Positions 26,630 to 35,490 of a DNA stretch of 64,000 nucleotides are shown here, in pieces. The notes beneath the pieces are model-generated. The model saw nothing but the letters and a program-made list of their open reading frames with translations. It was not told the DNA's origin and searched no databases. The stretch is from Thalassotalea fonticola. GTDB taxonomy: Bacteria; Pseudomonadota; Gammaproteobacteria; Enterobacterales; Alteromonadaceae. How positions within the stretch are numbered: the stretch's first letter is position 1; every line of letters starts with the position of its first letter. Location of the stretch: contig NZ_CP136600.1 of NCBI RefSeq assembly GCF_032911225.1, forward strand, positions 620,001 to 684,000, in the 5' to 3' direction. Made by a program: the position numbers and the translations under genes.

Positions 26630-28198
26630 ATGTATTCTGAAAGGGATCCTTTGCCAATAGGTTGCGTGAGTCTACATTTTGTATTTACCCAGGATTTCTC
26701 TAGTCAAGAGGAAGTGCAACGCTATGCTGATTTTATGAATGATGTTTGCCAGTTAGTTGCCGTTGATTTTCAAGGCTCTTTAAAAGCAGAGCATGGTACC
26801 GGACGTAACATGGCTCCTTTTATTGAAATGGAGTTGGGCAAACAAGGTTTTGTGTTGATGCAAAAAATCAAAGCTGTATTTGATCCTAACAATATATTAA
26901 ATCCAGGCGTTATTATTAATGATGACAAGCAAGCACATATTAAGTCATTAAAAGTATTGCCTGCAGCAGATGCGTTAATTGACAAATGTATAGAATGTGG
27001 TTTTTGTGAACCTGTTTGTCCCTCTAACGGATTAAGTTTTACACCTAGGCAACGTATTACCAGTTATAGAGAAATACAAAGACTACGACAAACCAATGAG
27101 AATCCTGAGCTATTAAACGAACTTGAAACAGAATTTAATTATCTAGGTGTTGATACATGTGCCGCAACAGGGCTGTGCGCAGAACGCTGCCCTGTGGGAA
27201 TAAATACCGGCGATTTGGTGAGAAAACTGCGCAGTGAGAGCAATGCAAAATATCAAATTTTCTGCTTTACTGGCAATGAACTTTTCCGTGGTTGAAAAAA
27301 CAATCAGGTTGCTACTCGCATTTATGGCTTTTTTTCAAAAGGTCATGGGCAAAAAACACATGCTAAAATTGCAACTTTGTTGCAAAAATTGCCATTAAAT
27401 ATAATTCCGATGTGGAGTAAAGAAACACAACGTCGGGCGACCTATAAACCTGTTTCTATAGTGCATAAGATAATTAGCAATCGTCCTAAAGTTGTTTATT
27501 TTCCTAGTTGTGCGAGTCGAACTATGGGCCCTGCAATCGATGCTAAAGAGAAAAACTCTTTACCTGATATAACCTACCAGTTATTTGAAAAAGCGGGTTT
27601 TGAGATCATAAGCCCAGATTTTACTGGTCAATGCTGCGGCATGCCTTTTAATAGTAAAGGTATGTTTGAACAAGCGGATCAAAAGTGCAAATCTACCTTG
27701 CAGCAATTACATAAATTAAGTAATGACGGTGAGTATCCTATATTAATTGATACCAGCCCATGTAAAGCCATGTTCACTGGAGAGTCTGACCTATATGGCT
27801 CTTTAAAAATATATGAACCAGTAGGGTTTATTGAAGATGTTTTATTTGAATATCTTGATTTTACCCCTGTTGATGAAACAATTATGCTGCATGTGACTTG
27901 TAGTAGCCGTCGAATGGGGCTTAATGAGAAAATGATCAAACTGGCAAAGCGCTGTGCAAGCAAAGTGATTATTCCTGAGCATATCCATTGTTGTGGTTTT
28001 GCCGGTGATAAGGGATTTACTTTTCCTGAGCTGAACGCTAATGCCTTAGCGCCACTGAAAGCACAAATTCCAGAAAATTGTCATAACGGCTACAGTAATT
28101 CCCGTACCTGTGAAATTGGCTTGTCTGAGCACTCTGGTATTGATTATCAGTCGATAATTTATTTAGTCGATCGAGCAACCACAGCCAATGAAATTTAA
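26630..28198 (+). pseudogene. Remnant of an FAD/Fe-S D-lactate-dehydrogenase-like oxidoreductase
   Basis: Two open segments in one frame (26630-27295 and 27377-28198) match the C-terminal half of large FAD- and Fe-S-binding oxidoreductases (Dld/YdiJ type). The first has the end of the FAD-oxidase domain (GSLKAEHGTGRNMAPF, NPGVIINDD) and two ferredoxin-like cysteine clusters (CIECGFCEPVCP, CAATGLCAERCP). The second has CCG-type motifs (CCGMPFNSKG, CCGFAGDKG). Between them the likely native frame shifts by one base near 27255 and back near 27365, leaving a TGA at 27293. About 430-480 N-terminal residues, including the FAD-binding domain, are missing. The gene is almost certainly non-functional. 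Lactate is a product of the fucose route here, but that link is only suggestive. Confidence 0.85.
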
Positions 28199-28639
28199 TG
28201 TTTGATAAATATGACAACGCTTTCACACAATCAACTCATATTGGTCAACAATAATTATATTAAGGTTAAAAAAGTACCAAATTGAGGTAAATATCAGGCA
28301 GCTAACATGCCTAAATTTACAATAAGCTTAAATAACTTGGAAAGAAGTACTGATATAATTTATTGTATCTTAAAGCAAAAATAATATAGAGCATAAATAA
28401 TAGCTGTTGTTTTTATTGATAAAACTGCTAACAACAAATTGTCCTTATAAAGTTAATAACGTCATTCAGGTTCATTTAATTATTACTGTGTAAGGTTTGT
28501 CGTAAGAGTAGTTCTATTTTTTAAAAAAAAGTAGCCTCTTTTCAAGTGGAATGAAGATTTATCGTATGTGCAATGGATTAGCTAAAAGCTAAATAGCATT
28601 GCACTAGAATATACAGCATTAAATTGATAGGGGAATAAA
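28199..28639. promoter_or_regulatory. Intergenic leader of the TonB-dependent receptor gene
   Basis: This 441-base AT-rich region between the pseudogene and the receptor contains no gene I can support. It should hold the receptor promoter. The notable structure is the compound hairpin at 28568-28604. A looser inverted repeat GATATAATTT...GTATC lies near 28350. The ribosome site AGGGG precedes the ATG. Confidence 0.5.
28568..28604 (+). promoter_or_regulatory. Compound hairpin in the receptor 5' leader
   Basis: A perfect 8-bp outer stem GTGCAATG/CATTGCAC encloses a 5-bp inner stem TTAGC/GCTAA. It ends 35 bases before the receptor ATG and has no T-run. It may be an RNA leader structure, an sRNA target or an operator. 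Confidence 0.45.
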
Positions 28640-31027
28640 ATGAAACTTAATCAAATTACCAAAGCACTACTGCTAGCTGCAGTTGCTGGTACTACTAGCC
28701 AGGCATATGCACAAGAAGCTGAACAACAAGCTAACCAATTAAAAATAGAAACTATTGAGGTTACGGCTCGTAAATACCGTGAAAGTTCACAAGAAGTACC
28801 AATTTCAATGACAGTGGTAACTTCAGATGCGCTTGATAATATCGCAGCGTTCGATTTTTCAGATATTACTAAACTTGCCCCTGGCCTTGAAGTTAACGGC
28901 AATGATCCTATTAGTGGTACCGTTAAAATGCGTGGTGTTGGTAAAGACGCATTTACTGGTAACATGGATGATTCAGTCGTTATTTTTATTGATGGTGTGG
29001 CGCAAACATCAGTTGGTGCGGCGTTTGGTTCACTATCTGATATTGCTCGAGTTGAAGTGTTACGCGGTCCTCAAGGTACTTTATACGGTAAAAATGCACC
29101 TGCTGGCGCAATCAATATTACCACTAAAAGTATTGATATGTATGAACTTGGTGGTGGCTTTCAAACCAGCCATGCCTACTATGACGAAACATCAACTTAT
29201 GGCACTAATAATAAAGCACACATCAATGTACCATTAATTGATGGTACGTTAGGTATGCGCGTATCAGCTTTTTATGATGACAGTGATGGTTATATCCATA
29301 ATGAGTTTTTGGATGAACCGGCAAACGATTATAAGCGCCAGGGCGCACGAGTGAAAGTGCAATACATTCCAAACGACAATATTGATATTTCGTTTATAGG
29401 TAACTATAACGACAGTTATAACGGCCGTGTATTTTCTTATATCCCTGGTTTTGGTCCTGACTTTATTAGTAAACAAGATCCGAAAAATGTTTTCGGTATG
29501 ATCCACACACCAAAAAGTGAAACCTTTGCCTCACTTTATCCTGATGGCGCCCCTGCAGTCGGAAGCCCAGAAGATTACAGCATTTATGTTGATCAAAATG
29601 CTTTTAGTAATACCATACTCAAAGATGGTCAAATCAATTTCAATCTAGACCTTGAAGACCATTCAATCACCTCAATTTCTTACTATCAAGATGTTAGAAC
29701 ACAATTTGTAAGCGATCAAAACGGTACCCCCATTGATGATGAATTATTAGATATTAACACTAAGCAAACTTTGCTATCACAAGAGCTGCGCTTAAGTAAT
29801 ATCGACAATGAAGTGTTTGATTATTTACTTGGTTTCTATTACGCGAAATCTACCACGAAAGGTCCCGGCGGAAAAACTACTTCTAGCTATATAAACGGAA
29901 TGCAATTAGGTCAATTCGCAGTTGGTGATTTAACGACTGATGTGTTCGGTGAATCGAGTACTGAGTCGTATGGCTATTTTGGTCACTTAACCTATAACAT
30001 TGATGACCAATGGAGCGTAAGTGGCGGTATACGCTACAATGATGAAAGCAAAACCTTTGAATCGTCTTTAGGCATTAATGGTACGGCATATACTTTCCCT
30101 AATCCAATGATGCCAAACGGAGAGTTTCCTTTAAGTGTAACAAGTGATGCTGCACCAAAAGACAAAGACAACTACTACAATGTTTCCGGTAGCTTTAAAT
30201 TACAGTACAAGCAAGATGCCGACATAATGTATTATCTAGCACTTGATACGGCCTATCGTTCAGGCGGATTTAACTTAAATGCAGTGGACCCATTAGAAGA
30301 GCTTAGAACCTTTGGCGCCGAAGATAGTTATTCTACTGAAATCGGAATGAAAAGCAGCTTATTAGATAATCGTTTACAATTTAATGTTGCTTACTATTAT
30401 CAAGTGTTTGAAGATTACCAATTTGGCGATACCATGCGCACCGATAATCTGTCCTATGTGTTTTCTGATTTAGAATCTGCGACGCCAGTATCATCATTAA
30501 CCGCTAATCAATCGCACGTATTAAACGCTGAAGAAGCGGTGAGTACCGGTATTGAAACTGACTTTATTTACTTGTTATCTGAAAATTTTGTGATCACCGG
30601 TGCTTTAACCTATATCGACACCGAATATAAAGAGTTTATGGGGTTTTGCGATAACGGTGCTGAACCAACTGATCACTTGTACTGTGATTTCTCCGGTGAA
30701 TCTATCGGATCTAATTTTGGTCTGGCGCCAGCATCTTGGGTAGGTAATATTCAGCCACTTTATTATACCAATGTTGATGCCTGGGGCGTGAAACTTTCTA
30801 ACTCTGTTCAAATTAATTATGATGATGTAAAAGAAGTGAATGCTGATTATCACTTAGGGTTTGAACCTTTAAACGGTAACTGGAGCTTGAAGTTTTTTAT
30901 CAAAAACTTACTTGACCGTAAGCCGGGTGAAGTCAGCTCTCGTCTAGTTGGCGGCAGTTCTGATACTTACGCTTATGACATGATTGCACCTCGTCAAGTT
31001 GGTATGACATTTGGTTACACCTTCTAA
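28640..31027 (+). CDS. TonB-dependent outer-membrane receptor
   Basis: A 795-residue receptor for energy-dependent uptake of large ligands across the outer membrane. A signal peptide ends at AYAQEA. IETIEVTARK near residues 37-46 is a typical TonB box. A plug domain follows (VPISMTVVTSDALDN, RGPQGTLYGKNAPAGAINITTK). The remainder is a 22-strand-type barrel ending in PRQVGMTFGYTF with the C-terminal Phe used by the BAM complex. It is the only such receptor in the window and sits between the polysaccharide-cleaving and sugar-catabolic blocks. Import of fucan oligosaccharides is therefore the best inference. No SusD partner exists, as expected for Gammaproteobacteria. A terminator follows, so it is a single-gene unit. 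Confidence 0.92.
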   Translation: MKLNQITKALLLAAVAGTTSQAYAQEAEQQANQLKIETIEVTARKYRESSQEVPISMTVVTSDALDNIAAFDFSDITKLAPGLEVNGNDPISGTVKMRGVGKDAFTGNMDDSVVIFIDGVAQTSVGAAFGSLSDIARVEVLRGPQGTLYGKNAPAGAINITTKSIDMYELGGGFQTSHAYYDETSTYGTNNKAHINVPLIDGTLGMRVSAFYDDSDGYIHNEFLDEPANDYKRQGARVKVQYIPNDNIDISFIGNYNDSYNGRVFSYIPGFGPDFISKQDPKNVFGMIHTPKSETFASLYPDGAPAVGSPEDYSIYVDQNAFSNTILKDGQINFNLDLEDHSITSISYYQDVRTQFVSDQNGTPIDDELLDINTKQTLLSQELRLSNIDNEVFDYLLGFYYAKSTTKGPGGKTTSSYINGMQLGQFAVGDLTTDVFGESSTESYGYFGHLTYNIDDQWSVSGGIRYNDESKTFESSLGINGTAYTFPNPMMPNGEFPLSVTSDAAPKDKDNYYNVSGSFKLQYKQDADIMYYLALDTAYRSGGFNLNAVDPLEELRTFGAEDSYSTEIGMKSSLLDNRLQFNVAYYYQVFEDYQFGDTMRTDNLSYVFSDLESATPVSSLTANQSHVLNAEEAVSTGIETDFIYLLSENFVITGALTYIDTEYKEFMGFCDNGAEPTDHLYCDFSGESIGSNFGLAPASWVGNIQPLYYTNVDAWGVKLSNSVQINYDDVKEVNADYHLGFEPLNGNWSLKFFIKNLLDRKPGEVSSRLVGGSSDTYAYDMIAPRQVGMTFGYTF

Positions 31028-31045
31028 TATAAGTCACATATAAAC

Positions 31046-31080
31046 AAAGCCTGTTAGTTGTTAATTAACAGGCTTTTTTG
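31046..31080 (+). terminator. Rho-independent terminator
   Basis: An 11-bp stem AAAGCCTGTTA/TAACAGGCTTT with a 9-nt loop runs into a T-run, 19 bases after the receptor stop. Confidence 0.9.
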
Positions 31081-31109
31081 TACATAATTGCATTTACGAA
31101 TAATGTAAT

Positions 31110-31136
31110 AAAGTCTGTGATTGATATAAAGACTTT
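31110..31136. promoter_or_regulatory. Inverted repeat upstream of the two-component genes
   Basis: AAAGTCT and AGACTTT form a perfect 7-bp inverted repeat 13 bases apart, 53 bp before the response-regulator start. It could be a regulator site in that promoter, or chance. Confidence 0.25.
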
Positions 31137-31188
31137 GGCTATACTAAATTAATCAATAGCTTATTAAATATTATAAAAGAGTATTATC

Positions 31189-31848
31189 ATGCGAATTTTA
31201 CTTGTTGAGGATGATTACCAACTGGGTGAATCATTAGTGTCGGCACTCAGTATCGAAAATTATGCAGTTGATTTGGAAACCGATGGTGCCAAAGTTATTC
31301 CAATGTTAAATGCTGGCGATTACGACATGATGGTTTTGGATTTAGGTTTACCGAATGTTTCAGGCGATGAAATTCTTAAAAAATTACGCGCCGCCGATGA
31401 TCCTATGCCAGTCTTGGTCCTTACCGCGCGCAATACTACCGCCGATATGATCGAAAGCCTCGATTTGGGCGCCGACGACTACCTAACCAAGCCATTTGAT
31501 ATTGATGAGTTGTTTGCCCGTTTACGCTCATTACATCGTCGTAGTAGCGGTAGAGCCAGGCCTGTATTGATTTCTGGTGATGTCGAACTAGAGCCGAAAG
31601 AGCAAGTAGTCACCAAAGCCGGTATTCCGGTCACCTTAACTGCCAAAGAGTTGTCGGTACTGGAAGCGTTAATGTCTCGTGCCGGCCGTTTTGTATCAAA
31701 ATCACGTTTAGAAGAGGGTATGTATACCTGGGGAGATGAAGTAGAAAGTAATACCGTTGAAGTGTATATTTCCCGCTTGCGTAAATATTTTGGCAGTGAC
31801 TTTATTGAAACCTTAAGAAGCGTTGGCTATCGCGTAAAAAAAGGCTGA
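31189..31848 (+). CDS. OmpR-family response regulator (QseB/PmrA-like)
   Basis: A 219-residue cytoplasmic regulator. The receiver domain (1-115) has the acidic pair Glu7-Asp8-Asp9, the phospho-acceptor Asp51 (MVLDLGLP) and the conserved Lys in YLTKPFD. A winged-helix DNA-binding domain follows (TAKELSVLEALM, then VEVYISRLRKYF, ending in LRSVGYRVKK). The closest pattern is QseB/PmrA. The kinase gene starts 7 bases downstream, so the pair is co-transcribed. Because it follows the receptor directly and is the only transcription regulator in the window, control of the surrounding carbohydrate genes is a reasonable guess, but no binding-site evidence links it. Confidence 0.92.
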   Translation: MRILLVEDDYQLGESLVSALSIENYAVDLETDGAKVIPMLNAGDYDMMVLDLGLPNVSGDEILKKLRAADDPMPVLVLTARNTTADMIESLDLGADDYLTKPFDIDELFARLRSLHRRSSGRARPVLISGDVELEPKEQVVTKAGIPVTLTAKELSVLEALMSRAGRFVSKSRLEEGMYTWGDEVESNTVEVYISRLRKYFGSDFIETLRSVGYRVKKG

Positions 31849-31855
31849 TCCGGGA

Positions 31856-33241
31856 GTGAAAAATTACTCGTTAAAAACCAGAATGGTACTATTTGGCTTA
31901 ATGTTGCATGCCGCCATCTGGTTGTTGGCTGCCTCCGCGTCTTCTTATACGGCAGCGCACGTTATTTTTCAAACCTTAGATAAAGATTTACAAGAACAAG
32001 CTCGATTTGTTCGTTTTTCGTCCAGGCTTTTTCAAAGCTTTTATAGCAAATTTGACGTTAATGAGGGCTACGATCCGCTCAAAGATGGTTCTGCAATAAG
32101 TGAGAGTATTGGCTGGGGCAATGTCAATGTTGTGATAAATGATACTAAGGGAAACTTAATTTTTCGCTCTTCCAACGCTCCTGGTTTTGACTTTCCTACC
32201 GGCAATGGTTTCGTCGATGATATGTTTATACAAAACGGCGAAGAAACGCATTGGCGGATTTATAACGAAAACATCGATGGCATATTTTGGGTCTCAGTTG
32301 GTATGAACACCAAACAAGCTAAACAAAGTGCAATCGATTTTGGCCTTAAAGCGTTATACCCTATGATCTTGATCATTCCATTGACCATTATTGGGGTTTA
32401 CATTGGTAGCAAAAAAGGTCTCGCGGCAATCAATAAAATCGCCAGTGACGTTGCGCATCGTAATCCGTCGTCTCTGGTAGCAATTTCAGATATCAATATC
32501 CCTGAAGAAGTCTTTCCGTTAGTTAAATCCCTCAATGGTCTACTCGTTCGATTGGCAAGTGCTATCGAAAATGAACACCGCTTTACCGCCAATGCCGCTC
32601 ATGAATTACAAACACCTCTGGCAGCTATTAAAACTGAACTGCAATTATGTCAACGTCGTTCTAAAACATCGGAAGTTCAAGCTGAACTAGATAGAATTTC
32701 CGCTAGAGTTGATCGTGCAGTTTATACCGTTCGACAGCTATTAACCTTGGCTCGCATCGAATCGGAAGACTCGCAACTTAAAATGGCGGTGATCGACTTA
32801 CATGATGTCGTTGCAGAAGACTTGGCCGATTTAGCCCATTTAGCGGTTGAACGTCAGGTACAAATTGATTTTGCTGAGCATGGGCCATGGCAAATACTGG
32901 GCAACAAAGAAGTGTTGAGTATTTTGATCCGCAACTTATTTACCAACGCATTTCGCTATGCCACTGCAGGCGGGCAAGTGAAAATTTCGGCAAATGTGTT
33001 AACCGACAAGATTGAATTTTATGTCGCCAATGAGTGCGTCGTAATGGATCAACAACAACGAGAGAAACTCACTGACAGTTTTTATCGCTTGCCCGGAAAT
33101 GAAATGCCCGGCGCTGGCCTTGGTTTATCAATTGTGCAGCGGATTGTTGAAGTACATCATGCAGATTTAGCAATTCAACCGTGGCACAACGAGCAAGGGA
33201 TCATGGTTAAGGTCACGTTTCCGATAAAGCAACCCACATAA
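31856..33241 (+). CDS. Sensor histidine kinase (QseC-like)
   Basis: A 461-residue inner-membrane kinase, partner of the regulator upstream. It begins with GTG directly behind a GGGA ribosome site. Transmembrane segment 1 is at about residues 10-30 and segment 2 at about 165-185; the 130 residues between form a periplasmic sensor. The H-box is HRFTANAAHELQTPLAAIKT with the phosphorylated His249. An N-box (LFTNAFRYA) and a G-box (GAGLGLSIVQRI) complete the ATPase domain. The ligand is unknown. Canonical QseC acidic motifs are not obvious in the periplasmic loop, so a different signal, perhaps a sugar-related one, is possible. Confidence 0.92.
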   Translation: MKNYSLKTRMVLFGLMLHAAIWLLAASASSYTAAHVIFQTLDKDLQEQARFVRFSSRLFQSFYSKFDVNEGYDPLKDGSAISESIGWGNVNVVINDTKGNLIFRSSNAPGFDFPTGNGFVDDMFIQNGEETHWRIYNENIDGIFWVSVGMNTKQAKQSAIDFGLKALYPMILIIPLTIIGVYIGSKKGLAAINKIASDVAHRNPSSLVAISDINIPEEVFPLVKSLNGLLVRLASAIENEHRFTANAAHELQTPLAAIKTELQLCQRRSKTSEVQAELDRISARVDRAVYTVRQLLTLARIESEDSQLKMAVIDLHDVVAEDLADLAHLAVERQVQIDFAEHGPWQILGNKEVLSILIRNLFTNAFRYATAGGQVKISANVLTDKIEFYVANECVVMDQQQREKLTDSFYRLPGNEMPGAGLGLSIVQRIVEVHHADLAIQPWHNEQGIMVKVTFPIKQPT

Positions 33242-33266
33242 GCGGATCGTCATTAAAATAATTCTC

Positions 33267-33309
33267 ATACCAGTTCGCGTAATGATTAGATCATTATACG
33301 GATTGGTAT
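33267..33309. repeat. Imperfect palindrome, REP-like element
   Basis: A 43-bp imperfect inverted repeat running from ATACCA to TGGTAT, with GTAATGAT/ATCATTAT inside, in the gap between the kinase and the SDR gene. It resembles dispersed extragenic palindromes of Alteromonadales and may also act as a weak terminator. Confidence 0.45.
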
Positions 33310-33469
33310 CATACTCAGTTAATTAAAAATACACCGATTTTGAATCAAATTGGTAGCACTGCGTGCCAACCCCTTCCTTAGCTAATACTAGGTTTTCGCC
33401 TGCTTTCAGATACGTTTAAGCTGCTGCTTATACACTAGCCGCTATTATTTCTCTTTATAGGGCTTTCTT

Positions 33470-34207
33470 ATGTCAAAATTAGCGGTGATCACCGGCGGTG
33501 AATCCGGGATCGGACTAGCATCTGCTCAATTATTAATGGCACAGCAATATCAGGTGGTTGTGCTTGGTTTACATGAAAATGAAGAGCTAAGCAGGAAAAA
33601 TATTGGTTTTTATCGTTGTGATGTTAGTAGTGCAACTGAGGTGCAGCAAGCCTTTCACAAAATTGTAGCCGAGTATGGCAACATCGATTGCTTAATCAAT
33701 AATGCCGGCATACTTTCCTACGGCACTGCCGTTGATTTAGACGAAAGCGAATGGGACCGAGTGATGGCAGTCAATGTTAAAGGGCCTTTCTTGTGTGCTA
33801 AATATTGCATTCCCCAGATGAATGACAATGCCGTTATCATCAATGTTGCCAGCGTGCAATCCTTTGTTGCCCAGCCATTTGTTGCCGCTTATGCAACCAG
33901 TAAAGCGGCTATTTTGGGTTTAACTCGCTCTATTGCCATCGACTTTGCCCCTAAAGTGCGTTGTGTTGCCGTGTGTCCTGGCACCATAGATACACCAATG
34001 TTGCGTGATGCCATGCAGCAAGCGGCTGAGCCCGAAGCGATGATGGAAGAATTAAATGCCAGTCACTTAACCGGTCGTATTGGACAACCGGAAGAAGTAG
34101 CCGAACTCATTGCCTTTCTTTGCAGCAATAAATGCGGCTTTATCAATGGTCAGGCGATCCGCGTTGATGGAGGCTTAGGCGTCAATATCGGCGGCAGTAA
34201 AAATTAA
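33470..34207 (+). CDS. SDR dehydrogenase, candidate L-fucose dehydrogenase
   Basis: A 245-residue NAD(P)-dependent short-chain dehydrogenase. The cofactor motif TGGESGIG is at residues 8-15, NNAG at 77-80, and the catalytic residues are Ser128, Tyr141 and Lys145 (YATSK). The C-terminal part (CPGTIDTPML, GRIGQPEEVAELIAFL) resembles sugar 1-dehydrogenases of the L-fucose dehydrogenase group. It precedes an enolase-superfamily dehydratase and an FAH-family hydrolase on the same strand with short gaps (55 and 25 nt), the order expected for oxidising fucose to fuconolactone and onward. Other sugar or alcohol substrates cannot be excluded from sequence. Confidence 0.7.
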   Translation: MSKLAVITGGESGIGLASAQLLMAQQYQVVVLGLHENEELSRKNIGFYRCDVSSATEVQQAFHKIVAEYGNIDCLINNAGILSYGTAVDLDESEWDRVMAVNVKGPFLCAKYCIPQMNDNAVIINVASVQSFVAQPFVAAYATSKAAILGLTRSIAIDFAPKVRCVAVCPGTIDTPMLRDAMQQAAEPEAMMEELNASHLTGRIGQPEEVAELIAFLCSNKCGFINGQAIRVDGGLGVNIGGSKN

Positions 34208-34262
34208 TGTTAGCGGGACTATGCATTCTTAGTAGTTCCGCACAATTTTAGTGGAATAGAAA

Positions 34263-35465
34263 ATGAAAATCACAAAAATAGAAACTATCCGTTTAACGGA
34301 GTTTGGCAACTTATGCTGGGTACAGCTGCATACGGACGAGGGTTACATTGGCCTGGGAGAAACTTTTATGGGGCCTGCTGCAGTTGAAGCTTACATCCAT
34401 GAAACCGTGGCACCGTATTTGTTAGGAAAAGATCCTTTACAAATAGATAAGCACTGGCGTGAACTCTATGGCTACTTAGGTTTTCGCAGCAGTGGTGTTG
34501 AAATGCGCGGTAATTCTGCTATCGATATAGCACTTTGGGATCTATGGGGCAAGAAAACCGAGCAACCCGTCTATCAATTACTCGGCGGTAAATCGCGTGA
34601 CACCATACGCACTTATAATACTTGTGCCGGTTACTCCTATATTCGTTCATCTGACGGTCAAACCTCAGATAATTTTGGCTTGCCAACCGATGAGCCGGAA
34701 GGGCCGTATGAAGATTTGGATGCGTTTTTACATCGCGCCGATGAGCTTGCCATTAGTTTGTTAGAGCAAGGCATTACCGCAATGAAAATTTGGCCATTTG
34801 ATTTTGCTGCTGAGGCAAACGATGGCCAATACATTACCAACGAGCAACTCGAACAAGCACTTGAGCCGTTTAAGAAAATACGCGCCGCTGTCGGGAACAA
34901 GATGGATATTATGGTTGAATGTCATTCGTTGTGGAATTTACCAACCGCGATAAAAATTTCAAAAGCACTTGAGCCTTATACACCGATGTGGATTGAAGAT
35001 CCGGTAAAAATGGACAGCTTATCTGTGGTTAAAGAATTTCGAGACCGCACCAGTATTCCGGTAACCGCAAGTGAAACCATTGCCACCCGTTGGGGCTTTA
35101 AAGATTTACTCGAAAACAATGCCACTGATTTTGTCATGTTAGATATAGGTTGGGTAGGCGGTATTTCCGAAGCGAAGAAAATCTCCACCATGGCTGAAGC
35201 TTATCAGTTGCCGGTTGCACCGCATGATTGTACTGGGCCAGTAGTGTTAACCGCATCTTGTCATTTATCACTTAATGCACCAAATGCTGTGATCCAAGAA
35301 TCAGTGCGGGCCCTTTATACCGGCTGGTATACGCAAGTAATGGACAACTTACCTGAAGTCAAAGATGGCAATATCACTCCGCCGAAGGGCAATGGGCTTG
35401 GTATTAAATTCAAACCCGAAGTATTTAACCGAAAAGACTTAGTTATTAAAGTAAGTCAGTTGTAA
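34263..35465 (+). CDS. Enolase-superfamily acid-sugar dehydratase, candidate L-fuconate dehydratase
   Basis: A 400-residue protein of the mandelate racemase/galactonate dehydratase group. The metal ligands read as Glu219 (VECHS), Glu245 (WIEDPV) and Glu271 (ASET), spaced 26 and 26 residues. His221 and His321 (VAPHD) are 100 residues apart. That pattern matches galactonate/mannonate-type dehydratases, with histidines as acid and base. It does not look like the classical L-fuconate dehydratase, which uses a Lys-x-Lys motif. By context it would convert fuconate to 2-keto-3-deoxy-L-fuconate, making it an alternative enzyme for that step; galactonate-type substrates remain possible. It is the middle gene of the SDR/dehydratase/hydrolase operon. 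Confidence 0.75.
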   Translation: MKITKIETIRLTEFGNLCWVQLHTDEGYIGLGETFMGPAAVEAYIHETVAPYLLGKDPLQIDKHWRELYGYLGFRSSGVEMRGNSAIDIALWDLWGKKTEQPVYQLLGGKSRDTIRTYNTCAGYSYIRSSDGQTSDNFGLPTDEPEGPYEDLDAFLHRADELAISLLEQGITAMKIWPFDFAAEANDGQYITNEQLEQALEPFKKIRAAVGNKMDIMVECHSLWNLPTAIKISKALEPYTPMWIEDPVKMDSLSVVKEFRDRTSIPVTASETIATRWGFKDLLENNATDFVMLDIGWVGGISEAKKISTMAEAYQLPVAPHDCTGPVVLTASCHLSLNAPNAVIQESVRALYTGWYTQVMDNLPEVKDGNITPPKGNGLGIKFKPEVFNRKDLVIKVSQL

Positions 35466-35490
35466 TTAAAACAAATTATAGGAAATAGTA

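Noticed and set aside
28651..28965. Minus-strand 104-codon open frame under the receptor signal and plug region
   Set aside because: It is a shadow of the TonB-dependent receptor gene, with no ribosome site or recognisable domain.
34263..35465. Canonical L-fuconate dehydratase (FucD)
   Set aside because: The Lys-x-Lys catalytic motif of that group is absent; histidines at 221 and 321 point to a galactonate-type enzyme, so only a context-based candidate role is given.
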